In this document: piece after piece, positions 20,578 through 32,908 of the stretch | How positions within the stretch are numbered: the stretch's first letter is position 1 | Layout: the number at the start of each line of letters is the position of its first letter | Notes under the pieces: generated by a model | Seen by the model: the letters and a program-made list of their open reading frames with translations, nothing else | Told to the model about the DNA's origin: nothing | The model's database searches: none | Position numbers and translations under genes: made by a program | NCBI RefSeq assembly: GCF_000315625.1 | Contig: NW_005434584.1 | Coordinates: 203,504-267,503, forward strand | Direction of reading: 5' to 3' | DNA: 64,000 nucleotides | Source: Guillardia theta CCMP2712 | Lineage: Eukaryota; Cryptophyceae; Pyrenomonadales; Geminigeraceae

Positions 20578-23500
20578 TCAGTTGTCCTCCCCACCTCCAG
20601 CAGCAGCAGCAGCAGTAGAACCTGCGGCAATCAGCTTCTCGAGCTCCTGCCCCAGCTGCTCTCCTGTCCCTTCACCTTCAGTCCCTCGTCTACTTCGCGG
20701 TCTTCAGACCTTCACCGGCAGCCATCGCCTCCTCCTCGACCGCCCTTCGTACAGCCTCGAGGCTCGGCCTCTCACCAGCCCAGCCCACCATGCCCGGGAT
20801 CGCCTGCTCTGGTCTGCCACCTGCTCAGCCGCTGCAAGGGCGCGGCAGTCTGACTAACCTGCCATGGAAGGGGCTCTCGAGCAAGACCATCTCCCACGTC
20901 TGTCCCAGCAGCAGCAGCAGCGCGTCAGTGGAGGAGCACCTAACAGCACCCGCTTCCCTACCGTCATCGCCATGGCGTACACGTCGCACTTCTCGTCAAA
21001 GTCCTTCGACTCAGTCAGCAGCTCGTCAACCCTCCGCTGCCCGGCGTGCCCACCTGACCCCGGTGAACCTCCGGCGCCACGTAGTGAAGAGTCCCAGCCT
21101 GAAGGAGAGAGTGGGGAGGAGAAGAGAGGCGGAGTGGAGGAGGTAGAGGAGAAAAGTCAGCGGACGCAGTCGCGCTGGGAAAGGAGAAGAGGGAAAGGAC
21201 AAAGGAAGAGTGTTAGGAGGCTGCTGGAAGAGGCAGCAGAAGGAGTGTGGGAACGGGGGGACGGGGAGGAGAGAGGATTGAGGGGGGGGGAGGACAGTGG
21301 AAGAGGCAGGAGAGAGGGAGGGGCAGGAGGGCTTTGAGGGCGCTTGACCGTGTGCGTTGTGTTCATACGGGTCCTCCACTTGTCTCGTGCTAGACCGAAG
21401 TCACAAACCTTGACCGACCAGCCGTCAGCATGTCGGGCGAGCGACGGAGAGGAAGAGAGCACAGCTGGGAACCCTCAACGTCCCTCCTCTCCCAGCTCAC
21501 CTTGACTCTCTTCCTGTCTCTAGAGAGAAGGAAGTTTTCCGGCTTGACGTCTCGGTGGACTATAGCTGGGCTCTGAGGACCAATGAGGTGGGTGGAGGAA
21601 AGGGGGACAGACCTGGTGGTGGAGGAAGAGTAGCCCACAGGCTGCCTGCGCGCAGATCGCCAGCCGTTCCTTGAGCGGGCTGAGCACACAGTGACGATGA
21701 GAGCAGCGACATTGCAGAGGGCAGGTGAAAGAACGAGCAGAAACGCTAGAATGAGACAGGAGGAGGCGGGAGAGAGCAGCCAGTCAGGAGAGGAGAAGAG
21801 GAGGGGAGAGACGGGAAACGGAGGGAGGGGGGGGGAGAGAGGGGAGGGGAAAATCTTTGACCTCTCTGCGCCAACTTGCCGCATGAAAGTTCTGTCACGT
21901 GTTACTTCCGAGGGACAGGTAAAGGTCAAAGTTGACCTGAGGTCCCAGTGGAGCAGCTCGGTAACAACTGACATGCTGCTGTCCTGCTGGAAAGACCCGA
22001 AGAACTCTGACACCGGAGTCATCCTCCCCCTCCTCCTCCTCCTCCCCACATTCCCCATTCACCACAACCACCTCCTCCTACCAATCCCCCGTCCTCTCCT
22101 CCTCATCCCCTGGTCCTCCTCCTCCTCCCGTCCTCCTCGTTGTTCAACAGACTTACGGACTACGTTGGGATGCCTCAGCTTGCACAACTTCTCGACCTCC
22201 AGGACCGTCATGCTCTTCCCCTCACTCACTCCCTCTTCTCACCTCTCGCATGAAAGAGCCAAGAAACTCCTCTCGGGCATCTCCAGGTGCACTCCATTCA
22301 GCTGGGAGAGGAACGCGGCAGCAAGACCTGAAGAAGACGCAGACTTGTCGATCTCCTTGACTGCCACTGGCGAGCCAAACCACGTCGCCTGTACGGGCTG
22401 AGCAGGTGGTCCAGCAGAACCTCTGAGCTCCATTTTCTCACCTCCCAGACGGTTCCCATCGACCCCCTCGCTATGCACTGCTCGATCACTTCAGCCACGA
22501 GACAGTTCACAGAAAGTCGTTCCTCCTCCTCCTCTCCCCTTTCCCTCTTCCATCCTCCACTCACTTTCTACTCATGCTCCCTCTTGCTTTTCCTGCTCCT
22601 CTGCCTCCTTCACTCAATCTCGCTCCCTCTCAGCCCATAGCCATTCATGGCTGCCTCAACCGCCACCCCCTCCTCCTCCCTCTCACCTCCCCTTTCCACC
22701 TCTACTCACCCGCTGCTTCTTGATACTCTTTATGTCTACCTCCCACAGCGAGAGGAGATCTAGCTTGGCTGACTTCCCCTCGTACTGCCCTTCCATCAGC
22801 CCAGCGCCGCCATCCGTCGAAGGATCAGGAGTGCTTGAACCCACAGCAGGCTCTTGTTGCTCCTGCTCCTGCTCCTGCACCCCCCTGTCCTTCTTCGCAT
22901 CTCCCAGTGAATCTTCCCCCATGTCTGCTCCTCTTGCCCTCGCGTTCCCAGTCTGTGTAGCGAGAGCAGTGAAAAGCATGGGGAGAACATACATGAGAAG
23001 GAAGAGGAGGAGATGGATGAGGGGAGGAGTGGCCCCCCAGGGGGAGCTGGGGGAAGGAAGGGGGAGGAGCGTGAGGGAGGAGGAGGAGGAGGAGGAGGAG
23101 GAGGAGGAGGAGGAGGAGAAGGAGAAGGATGGGGATGAAACCTGCTGCAGCTCGTTCTTTAGCCTTGCGTTCTCGTGCTAGGACCAATCTTCACAGGCAG
23201 GAGGAGCGAACGAGAACGTCACCTGCGCCTTGGACAGCAGCTCCTCCATCCTCTCTATCCTCTTCGATAGCACGTCAAGATCCTGTCATCCCCTCACCTT
23301 CATGCCCTGCTCGCCCCCACAACCACTCACTCGGTGTTGGTTGCTTCCTACCCCCTGGGAGATCTCGGCTCGATGCGACATGCGCGGGGAGGAGCGGGAG
23401 AAGGAAGGATTGGCAGCGAGCGACGCGATCGACGCGACCCCGTTGCTCCCTCGAGCGTTCGAAGACTGCGCATCCTCTTGTAAGCCCTCACTGCTCTTGC

Positions 23501-24262
23501 CCCTGCTCCATCGCCACACGTCAAGTCTGGCAGGCTGCTTGCTAGAAGATTGTACCTCGCGCTCAGTGCCTGGCCCTCGGAGCCGCTCCTCGACCTACCC
23601 GAACCTCGACGGTCAAGCGAGCAGACAGATCTCCCTCCCTCTCCCCTCCCCTCCGAAGTCCCATGCTCTTCTCTGCTTCATCTCCTTCCTCCCTCTCCTC
23701 GTCTCCTTCTTGTCCTACTCGTCAGCTCTCTCCTTTCCGTCTCATCATAATTCCTTTCCCCCTCCTTCTAAGTTCCCTTCCTCCCTTTTCTCCCCCTCCC
23801 CTCCTCTTCTTTCCCTCATTCCCTTCCTCCGTCTCCTCCTTCCTCCCCCTCTTGCCAAGCCCTTTCCCTCCTCCACCTGGTACTCAGTGCTCCATCGGTC
23901 GATGCCCGGGGCGAGGCCCCGTCCACAGACGCGTTCCTGCTCTCTCCGCTGCATTCGCGGGAGGGACAGGACGAGTTTCTCTCCCTGCTCCGAGCCGTCT
24001 GACGCACGTGGCTCCCCGCGCTTGCCTCCACATTCTCCTCGCTCGCAGCACTGGTTCGACCCTCCTGCTGCTTCCCCTTGTTCTCCTCCGTCGTCCTCCC
24101 CAGCAGGTTGCTCAGGAAGTGGTTCAGTGACAGGCGGGGAACGCTAGCAGCAGCTGAGCTCCTCTTCTCAGCTCGCAGGGGCTCGTCCGCCTCGTCCTGT
24201 AGGGCCTCGTTCTTCCCCTTGGTCGAAGTTTCCTCCGTGACGCTGTCAAGCACGAACTGCAT
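20578..24262 (-). CDS. Protein kinase (TKL/Raf-like) with N-terminal coiled coil
   Basis: A multi-exon minus-strand gene. Certain exons, by phase: 23223-23282 and 23142-23177 (together the coiled coil RIERMEELLSKAQ/HENARLKNELQQ), 22710-22952 (acidic, Gln-rich linker) and 22157-22388. Kinase motifs in order: glycine loop IARGSMGTVWE (about 22445-22480), the ATP-anchoring Lys in VAVKEID, LRHPNVVQFFGSF, HRDVKPEN (about 21540-21560), DFGLAR (about 21395), TLHYVAPEV (about 21070), KCDVYAMAM and TWEMVLLESPF. All catalytic residues are present, so an active Ser/Thr kinase is expected; the DVY and LRHPNVV contexts suggest TKL. The first exon (ATG at 24262, 23877-24262) and the exon near 23350-23570 are less certain, and so is the final exon ending at 20578. 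The acceptor before the glycine-loop exon was not resolved. Confidence 0.8.
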
Positions 24263-24878
24263 CGCTGGGGGTCAGCTGGGGGTGAGCAGAGGAGGAGGAT
24301 GGTCGAGATCATGAGGAGTGGGCTCGGTGATGAGAAGGGGAGCAGGTGAAGACCGGAGGGCGAGGCGGATGGGATGGTTGGAGAAGTATGAAGGCGTTTT
24401 GAGCTGAAGGTGGCAGAAGAAGTGGAAGTGGAAGTGGATGTAGATGTAGATGTAGATGTGGACACTATTGATAGATGAGGTTACAGAGGAGGAGTTGTGT
24501 AAGAAAGATAGAAATCACGCATGAAGGATGAGAAAGAGAACGAGAGAGACAGGGAGGAGAGTACGAATGAGAGGACGATGGCGATGACGATGGCGAAGGA
24601 GTGCTAGCCAGCAGGAGGAAGCGGAGCAAGGAGAGCATGTTCAACAAGGAGTGCATGACGACGAGCTTCTCTTCCTCTCACGGCACCATCGCCTCCCTCC
24701 CCGCCTCCCTCTCCTCCTCACCCCATCCATGTTGCGCAACCTCCGAATATCACCCTGGGACTACCCCACCCCTTCATTCGTATTAAATATGACCCCTCCT
24801 TGCCGACTTCCGTCCAAAATATGCAGGAGGAGGAGGAGGAGGAGGATCAGCAGCAGGATCAGGAGCAGCTGTAGGAGG
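24263..24878. other. Divergent intergenic region, with a GTAGAT/GTGGAA microsatellite
   Basis: Lies between the start of the minus-strand kinase and the plus-strand EFR3-like gene, so promoters for both are expected here. A hexanucleotide tract occupies about 24415-24462 and a short (GGA)n about 24827-24845. A minus-strand frame at 24465-24656 begins with a hydrophobic, signal-like stretch but lacks support as an exon. Confidence 0.5.
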
Positions 24879-25094
24879 ATGATGGAGAGGGTTCGACGAG
24901 GGTTGGGATGTCATTCCTTCTGGTCCAGGCGCTTGTACAAGAAGTTGGTCAAATCAGCCTTCCCAAGGTGACTTCCTGCTTCTCGTTGCTCGTTGCTCGT
25001 TGCTCCTGCTCCTGCCCCTTACCCTGCTGCTCCTGATCCTGCTCCTGCTCCTGCTCTCGCTCCTGCTCTCGCTCCTGCTCCTGCTCCTGCTCTC

Positions 25095-25141
<47 letters not shown>

Positions 25142-27088
25142 CTGGTCTCTGCACTCGCTCTTGCTCCTGCTCCTGCACCCTGGTCTCTGCACTCGCTCCT
25201 GCTCCTGCTCCTATTTGATTCCATGCCCAGGTCGCTGCAAGCGAGCGAACCCGATGGCAGCGCGTTGGAGGCGCTGACTGTGCATGCTCTGACGAACCCC
25301 AAGATGCTGCCCAAGATCGTGCTCTACCTGGAGAAGATCGTGAGCAAGAAGTTTGCGCGGAGGGAGCAGCAGCAGCTGCAGTGCGCCGTGAAGATCCTCC
25401 TCACCCTCATCCAGACTTGCCACCTCGAGCTCCGACGCTTCTCGGAGAACGTGGTGAGGGTGACCAAGTTCCTCCTGCGGCAGGTGGAGCTGCCAGAGCT
25501 CTATCCCCTCGGCTGCGAGGTCTTCATCAAGTTCGCGAGCTACCAGGACGGGGCCAACCTCAGCCTCGTCCTCTCCCCCTTCATCGACGACATCGTCCGC
25601 CTCAGCCATGACTCCCAGACCCGTCCTGACCTCAGGCTCAGCATCAGGGAGGCCGGGCTCAAGGCAATGGCCGTGGTAGTCCGCCTCCTCGACCTGTCGC
25701 TGGCCGAGCACTTTGCCAAGCTCATGCCGGCGATCCTGGTGAACATGAACGTGCCTTCCTCGCTCGATGGCGAGGGGATCGATAGGCGTGTGAAGGAGGC
25801 GGCGTCGCGGCTGTTCCGGCAGGTGTGTCAGTGTCTGCGGCCTGCGCTCTCTCAGTTCATCCTGAAGCCCTTCTTCTCCTACCTGGACGGCACCAACGCC
25901 TGGAGCCAGGGCAACGACGTGAACTGCTTCGCGGTCGAGAGCCTGAAGCTGCTCATGGCGAGCATGGAGCCTCAGCACAACTACCTCCTCTTCCTTGAGA
26001 TGAGCCGACGGGTCGAGGGCTGCAACCGAGCCCGCGCCGACCTTGTCGTGACTCTCTGCATAGTTCGCGCCATCGCCGCCATGGCGGGGCTGGTGCAGGG
26101 AACACCCGGGCCCTCGTTCTACAAGATCTTCACGAGCATTCTGTCGCTGTTCAGCTACCAGCTGGAGATGGCCAAGAAGAACAGGGAGCTGACTGGAAAC
26201 TCGAGGCCCAAGACGAGCCTGAGCCCGGTGGACAAGATGAAGCTACTGGAACAGGCGTTCAGACAGGCCGCGGAGGCAAACGCGAGCAGCGTGCGGGATG
26301 CTGGGGGTGTGCTGAGGATCCTGGATGAGTGTCAGACGTGCTTCGAGAGGATGGGAGGAGCTTTCAGCGGGTCCCCCCAGCACCTCGATGCCATGCAGCA
26401 GCTGATAGAACGTGCGGCTGCCGTGACGAGGAGAGGGGAGGAGAAGTCAGGAGAGGGGGGCGAGGAGGGGGAGGGAGCGAGGGAGGAGGAAGAGGATAGT
26501 CGAAACTTCCTGCTGGGCTACTACGTGCGGGCGTTGAAGGCTCTCGTCAACGAGGGGATCCTCCTCCCCCCTGGCAAGAACACTCCCTCCTATCTCATCG
26601 ACTTTATCATCAACCTCCTGTCTGCGTCCTCCCCGTCCCTGCGCGACCTCGCGGTCGGTTGTCTCCGATTGACGGTCTGCTGTGTGCGAGAGAAGAGCTC
26701 GGGCAGCTGCAGAGACGCGGCATGGCACGAGCATCTCTCCCCCTCCGACCAGCTGAACATCGTCAAGACCTTCATGCTCGGCATGACTTCCTCCCGAGCC
26801 ACCCCCCAGGACCTGGTCCGCTCCTCCTCCTTCCTGTCCTCCCTGGCGCGCAGCGGGCCGGAGCGATGGGTGGAGCTGGTCCTGCCATGGCTCATGGAGA
26901 TGCAGAGGAGCATTTCGACCTCCAAGCAGCTCGAGGACGCTCAGGAGGAAGCTGAGAACTCGATGCTGCACGTGAAGCCCCTGCAGGCCATGTGGCTCCA
27001 CTCAGTGATCGCGTCTTGCATCCTGTCCCTTGCCCACGCGTCCAAGAACGAGGCTCTCGCCTCCTACGTCCACCAGGTCAACCAGTGA
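24879..27088 (+). CDS. EFR3: EFR3-like plasma-membrane scaffold protein
   Basis: Exon 1 is 24879-24967 and exon 2 is 25231-27088, joined in phase within an Arg codon (648 aa to the stop at 27088). The first residues contain a Cys and RRLYKKLVKSAFPR, the lipid-anchor and basic start typical of EFR3. The helical-repeat body follows: PKMLPKIVLYLEK, LELRRFSENVVRVTKFL, EVFIKFASYQDG, RLSIREAGLKAM and LMPAILVNM match EFR3 landmarks. EFR3 is known to recruit phosphatidylinositol 4-kinase III alpha to the plasma membrane. An acidic low-complexity insert (about residues 405-435) is unusual. The 3' end may be longer: replacing the last codons by an intron at about 27077-27121 links to open stretches at 27215-27487, 27480-27640 and 27800-27950 (for example GFEGLRRLIEEEHKRSRGF), so further exons to about 28140 are likely. 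The intron at 24968-25230 contains a CTGCTC repeat. Confidence 0.8.
24995..25212 (+). repeat. (CTGCTC)n microsatellite in the EFR3 intron
   Basis: Hexanucleotide tract CTCCTG/CTCGCTCCTG filling most of intron 1 of the EFR3-like gene. Its shadow frames give poly-Leu or AP repeats. Confidence 0.9.
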
Positions 27089-28150
27089 CGTGGAGGCGTC
27101 AGCCTTGACCGCTGCTCCAGGTGCTCGCCGAGAGAAGACAACCCGGGATGACCTGCAGGTGTGCCTTGCGCCTCTCTGACGTGTCGGTGCTGACGAGAGC
27201 CAAGGGAGCTGAGAATGAACGACGAGGGTGAGCTGGAGTTGGTCTCCGAGCCATCCAGCCAGCCAGAGGTCGCTTCGGAAGCCAAGGCCGAGCTCACCTT
27301 CGAGCAGCTCGAGGGGCTCGCGAGCGAGGACGCGGGCGGATCGACGAGCATGGCGCTGCTGGATGTCAACGAAGTTTGCAGTGCTCTCGGCACTGGACCA
27401 CTCCTGCTCGCCAAGGACCCGAGCTCCTACCCCGCCCTGCGCCGGTCGATCCTCCTCCTCCTCGACCCCAGCTGCTGGGCCCGTTGACTCCTCGCAGACT
27501 GTCCTCGAACCCTCAGGATGTCAAACTGGTCTCGCCCAGCAGGCATGAGGTCGACTCCAGCACCATCACCTCCGACTGCAGCTATTCAGCCTCGGCCGGG
27601 CTGATGCCGCCGGTGCTGCCCCATGCTCAGGGCCTTGCTGTACTTTTGACTTGCCACAGGAGCTCGCGGCGCATCCGATCTTAGAGGAGGGGAGCGTCGA
27701 GAGCAGCCGTCTCAGGTTCCAGCTGGGAGGTTGATGCAGCTGGTGACGCGAAGCAGGAAGGAGTCCTTGCATCCCGCCAAGCTCTTGCGAGCTGCGATCC
27801 AGGAGGGGGCTGAGCTGAACTCCAGCACGGTGAGCTCAATGCTGTTGGTTCAGAGACTGAGTCAAGTCAGGACGTCCCGCATGGCTTCGAGGGGCTGCGG
27901 CGGCTGATTGAGGAGGAGCACAAGCGATCCCGAGGGTTCAAGACCAGGTTGCCCCCAGCTCACTTCCGGCAGGTTCAGCGTTGTGATCTGCTGCTTGCAG
28001 GCTGTTGCGCGGGGAGCTGAGAAAGGAGACGGGAGGGAGGGTAGGAGGAGAGGAGAGTTAACTGCACCGCTCACCCTCGTGGCAGCAGCGGCTTCACCTG
28101 CTCCTGCAGGACTCGGCGAATGATCGGAGGACGACGACGATTCTGTCGTC
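27089..28150 (+). other. Probable additional C-terminal exons of the EFR3-like gene
   Basis: The 90-codon frame 27215-27487 (acidic, with ELTFEQLEGLASED) and later short open stretches flanked by GT and AG signals have the composition of the EFR3 tail. The exact exon chain was not resolved; a separate small gene at 27215-27487 is the alternative. Confidence 0.45.
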
Positions 28151-28344
28151 AAGGCGACAGCGAGGGGAGCATGAGGTGGATTGGATGAGGGACTGAGCCA
28201 AAGGGGAACGAGCGTGCGAGGGTCAGGGAAGAGCGTCAGGCTGCGTTTGAGATGCTAGGCAGGACAGCAGTGTATTTTGTTGTACATAGAATCTCGTATT
28301 AAGCAAGTCCCCTTCCACTTGGTGGAGGGTCATCGTACCAGAGT

Positions 28345-28450
28345 AGTGGTGTGAGAGGAGGAGGAGGGGGGAGGAGGAGGAGGAGGAAGGAGGAGGAGGA
28401 GGAGGAGGAGGAGGAGGAGGAGGAGGAAGGAGGAGGAGGAGGAAGATAGA
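28345..28450. repeat. (GGA)n microsatellite
   Basis: Interrupted GGA run on the plus strand, non-coding. The flanking DNA (28151-28344 and 28451-29300) shows no supported gene. Confidence 0.85.
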
Positions 28451-29317
28451 ACCGATCAAACAAGGCACAACAGCAAAGTTTTACTTTAAAACATTTACCA
28501 GACTCAAAGAACTTTTCTTGTAGAATGTGATAAGGTTGACTAGAATCATCAAAATCTCAGCAATGAAAATATCAACACTCCTTCTCTCTTCCATCTCTTG
28601 TGATTTTCAGCCACCCAAAAGCAACTTCATGACCATCTTTCATGAATATCTTTGCTTTTCTTTTCAAGGAGAGTATGAGCAAACAAATTCATCAACTACA
28701 GGAAACACAACAGAGTCTCTAATCTGCTGTTAGGTCACAACTTGTGACTCCTTTGACAAACATTCTTTCACCGATACTGATCCTTACTGCATCATACATG
28801 TAAGATACAAGCAAAGGAACTCGAAAAGATATTACAAGTCACTTGCATCAAGATGTGCTACATCATAAGTATGACCCACACCAATGATCTTTTCAATCAG
28901 CTTCCGCCGCACCTTTCAACACTCAACACATTGGCCTGTATTACGTTTGCATCGTGATCGTGATAGGGAGAATGCGATATACCTTGGAGGAATTACTAGG
29001 CAGAGATGGAATTCATTGTGATAGACAGAAAGTAAGAAGTGGGTATGTCGATGGCGATAGTGTTGTATGGAGGTCCTGAGCCGACAGCATGGAGTGTGTA
29101 GGGTGAGGGGTGGGATGATGCTAGTCACGGAACACGGTAGATGTCCCATGGGATCCACTTGTTTCCTCGAATAAAGAGAACACTGCACCAAGATCGTGAG
29201 CATTCAGAGGTAGGAGCTGCATGAATGTGATTTGATTCTAGAGGGAAGAATCAGGAGCTCTTGGTTGAAGCAGATTCCCATCATGCCATCTCTATCATAA
29301 TCTCCATCAACTCACCC

Positions 29318-29515
29318 AACCCCTCCCTCTTCCTCTTCCTCTTCCTCTTCCTCTCCTTCCCTCTCCCTCTCCCTCTCCCTCTTCCTCTTCCTCTCCTTCC
29401 CTCTCCCTCTCCCTCTCCCTCTTCCTCTTCCTCTCCTTCCCTCTCCCTCTCCCTCTCCCTCTTCCTCTTCCTCTCCTTCCCTCTCCCTCTCCCTCTCCCT
29501 CTCCTTCACCCACTC
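29318..29515. repeat. (CTCTTC)/(CCCTCT) minisatellite
   Basis: About four higher-order repeats of a pyrimidine-only block that alternates CTCTTC and CCCTCT runs separated by 'ctccttc'. Non-coding. Confidence 0.85.
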
Positions 29516-29559
29516 TCGCTGTCGCTCTCCCTCCCGGAAGTCTCCCATGGTGCGACCGG

Positions 29560-30965
29560 TGGGTGACCCCCAAAACACTACTGGAATAGTTTAGTCAAGT
29601 ACTCCAAACCGATTGGATCCTATTGAAAAGGTAACTAAAACTTTACTCATCCTATTGGTTCGTTTAGGAATCCTGGCACGTGTCCCAGCGACGCAAAAAT
29701 TTCAACTTTGACTGAGAGTAATTTCAAAGTTAGATGAAAAACTTGAAAAGGTTGTCGAAAACCTTCTTTGGTTTTTTTTATTTCGGCCGCTGGGTCCCCA
29801 AGGGCAGAAAATTTCAATCAAGTTTCGACGATTTGAAATTTCACAGATCTGCTAAAAAGTTTTTAAATAATGAGGCATCAAATTGACTCTATAGAATAAT
29901 TTGCTGCCATTCCGCAATTTCAAGGAATTATTCTTGAGGCAGGCTTGATTATTGAAAACAATGTTTTACTCAAATATCAGTTTCCGGTTTATAAGCTCCA
30001 AACTGAAAATTCCCAATTGTTCAAGATCATTTTCAAAAAGTTCACATTTTTTCGTCATGGTCTCAAAACATTTTCAGCATTTCGTTCATATACTTGGGAG
30101 TAGCCAATGAAAATTCACGACAAAAACGCCCCCTTGTGGAAATCCTCTGTGGGGTTGCGCTTATCATCCCTGCAGCTGCTATGGCTGCGCAGTAGCGGCA
30201 GTTCGCGCCCTGCTACTCTTCGTCATGCTCCTCCTCCTCCTCTCCTCCACAGATTTCAAGCACAATTATCCTTCTTCCCCCAGATGGATTCTTGATCGGA
30301 TCTTCCCGGCATGCTTCTGCCTTCCTCCTCCTGCGTCATCCCTTCCACCTACCACGTAGACACGTGGAGTGATAAGCCTCTATCCTTGTCCGTGAAGTCT
30401 CCTTCTTAGTTTCTCCTCATTCTTCGCTTCACCATCCATGTGCTTGTCCCTCGATCAATGTTGCTATCGGGTTCTCTCGCTGCTGCCTGCGTTGGCCTTC
30501 ATTGCAACCCTTACCACTTCGTGAACCCTTTCTGGCGATCCGCTGGGTTCCCGAGATCTTTTAACAACAGACTCTTTCCTCGACACTTGCCCCGTTTGTG
30601 TTTGTTGACAATGATCTATCTCGTTGCCTCCATGTTTTTTTCCTTCCTGGTCTTGTTTGCGCATGCTGTGTTTTCCATTTGTACACGTGGCCAATTCTGG
30701 TAAAATTCCCTAATCAGCACTAGGCGTGATGATCGAGTAAGATTCATTCAGGACTCTGGATTAGATCGTAGATCGTTGTTTCTCCTTTCCTTGCTCAGTG
30801 TATCGTTGTTACTTTCCCGTTCAACACACAATCGAGGCGTTGCATGCAACATCTGGTGACTCTGAACCCTTGTGCTAGGTCCAGCAGGGCGTGGATTTGG
30901 GGAGGGGTCCTCGAATCGCTCCTTCCGTGGATCAACCGTTGTCTTAGATCTAGGACGTTTCAGCC
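29560..30965. other. Intergenic, AT-rich with many AATTTCAA words
   Basis: About 29680-30100 is AT-rich with frequent 'aatttca', 'gaaaa' and 'ttcaaa' words like those at 6.3-6.45 kb and 55 kb. The 87-codon plus frame at 30440-30703 has hydrophobic stretches but no recognisable family. About 30300-30965 is the presumed upstream region of the phosphatase gene. Confidence 0.4.
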
Positions 30966-32458
30966 ATGGGAGTCCTTCTTTCCAAACCCAACACAGACAA
31001 AGTTTTTGACGATGGTGAAAGCGAGAAGATCGCCTATGCAGCTTGTTCCATGCAGGTGGGTTCTTTTGCTTCAGTCTGCAGCCTTTGAGTCACAGCAACA
31101 ATTTTTGGATGTTTCATTGCCAATTCTTGAAATTGCAGCCTAGAAGTTTCGTCTTTGTCATTGCCCATTCCCTGAAATTCAAACTCAACAGGGATGGCGC
31201 ACTACCATGGAAGACGCGCATGCTGCCGAGCTTGACATTGATGGCAAGAAGTCAGCATTTTTTGGTGTCTATGATGGTATTTGATACTCGCGTGCACTGC
31301 ATGAGTTTCTCACGCTTCTTTCAGGCCATGCTGGCACAGATGTGGCAATCTACAGCAGTAGATTTCTCCACAAGAATTTGTTGAAGAGCCCTCTGCTTAA
31401 GGTTGGTTTGATTGGACAGTTCCGTGTGTTTGGTCTCTGATAATCTTTCGTGTGATCAGCAAGGACAAATAGAAGCTGCTTTGAAGGAGGCCTTTCTCAA
31501 GACTGACAGTGATTTGCTCACGAGTGAGGGAATGAGCGAATGTGAAGCAATAAGGAGAGAGATAGCAAGAAGGTTCGATCTGCTCTGCTTGTCTGTCGCA
31601 TGTGTGACGACCATGGCTGACTTTGAAAGCAGAGACGAAGACGAAGACGAGGAGGATGAAGATGGCAGCATTCATGTTACTGACAGTGGCTCTACGGCCG
31701 TCACCTGCCTGGTACTGATTTATGTTTGAATGTTTGCGGGCAAACATTGAATTCTGCTCGCAGATTTTAGATCGTGTCATTTATTGTGCCAATGCTGGAG
31801 ATTCACGAGCGGTTCTTTGTCGTAATGGAACAGCGGTCGATCTGTCTGAAGACCACAAGCCCACCAACGCTGTGGAGAGGACGAGGATTGAGAATGCAAA
31901 CGGATTTGTTGAGGACAAAAGGTGTGTGTCCGAGATGCAGAATTCTTTGTTTGGTTCACCTTGCTCCCAGGGTCAACGGCACCTTGGCTGTAGCAAGAGC
32001 TATGGGAGACTTTTCCTTCAAAGCAGACAAACAGCTGCCTCCCGAGGAGCAGCAAGTCACTTGCAATCCTGAAATTAAGAAGTTTCCAATGCAGGTCTGC
32101 CGCCCGATGGCGCTTGCAACCCAGAGATATCTGACATCTTGACTTTCAGGAAGGTGATGAGTTTATCATTATGGCTTGTGATGGTATTTGGGATGTCGTT
32201 TCAAGCCAGCAGTGCGTAGATCTGGTAGATCTGGTTTTGTTGTTGATCGTGTTTTTCTGATCACCTTGGTGTAGATTCGGGAAAAGCTGAATGGTGGTAA
32301 GAGCCTTCGTGAAACGCTCTCCGATCTTTTTGATCATTGTCTCTCACCCCATCCGTCTGCCAATGAGGTCTGACTGCTGCTTGCGATTTTTCGATTGACA
32401 TGGTCGAAAGGGTCTCGGATGCGACAACATGACAGCAATCATTGTCAAATTCAAATGA
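30966..32458 (+). CDS. PP2C-type (PPM) protein phosphatase, PPM1G-like
   Basis: Nine phased exons: 30966-31055, 31192-31276, 31325-31401, 31460-31711, 31764-31921, 31971-32094, 32150-32224, 32275-32367, 32411-32458, giving 333 aa. It removes phosphate from Ser/Thr with two bound metal ions. Seen: the N-myristoylation start [20 protein letters not shown], the metal-binding VYDGHAG (GHGG in most relatives), [37 protein letters not shown] and [12 protein letters not shown]. An acidic insert ([11 protein letters not shown]) sits where human PPM1G has a much longer acidic domain, so PPM1G is the closest match by layout. The start is set by the myristoylation motif. The Gly-to-Ala change in GHGG is conservative and activity is expected. 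Confidence 0.92.
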
Positions 32459-32908
32459 GCAAGCTGCAAATGGAATCGATGTCTCGCCCGTTTGCCATCA
32501 CGAACGTCAAACAGTCACTGTGCTGTGAAGGACCTTCATAACCCTTGTGTTTTTTTGGGACATGTTTTCAATGCATTATTTGAATACTGATTTCTCGCGT
32601 CACGGATCGTGTCTAGCCTCCCCTGCAACTTACGGGGAGACAGACTCTGGTACCGTCAATTGATAGGATGGAGGGATCGGATAGCAGGATGCTGGTTGGG
32701 GGAGGGCGAAGGGCAAGGTCGAGGCTGAGGGAAGAAAAGCGGGCGAGTGGGACGTTAACTGTGACTTCCACGTCGTTGTGAAGGAGGAGGAGGAAAATCT
32801 TGATTTGTATGAGGATTGTAGCGGTAACGAAGAGACAATGGAAGGAGGAGGAGGGAAGGAGAGAGAGTTTGACCAGGAGCTGTTGACGGATCTGAACATG
32901 ATCGATCA
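32459..32908. other. Convergent intergenic region
   Basis: Between the phosphatase (+) and ligase (-) 3' ends. A plus-strand open stretch at about 32727-32944 is acidic and ends in a stop that overlaps the ligase tail. It has no start codon or recognised domain, so I do not call it. Confidence 0.4.

Noticed and set aside
25211-25978. 255-codon minus frame opposite EFR3
   Set aside because: Antisense shadow in GC-rich coding sequence; the plus frame carries the family motifs.
30440-30703. 87-codon hydrophobic frame upstream of the phosphatase
   Set aside because: No homology, no splice link, typical of chance frames in T-rich DNA.
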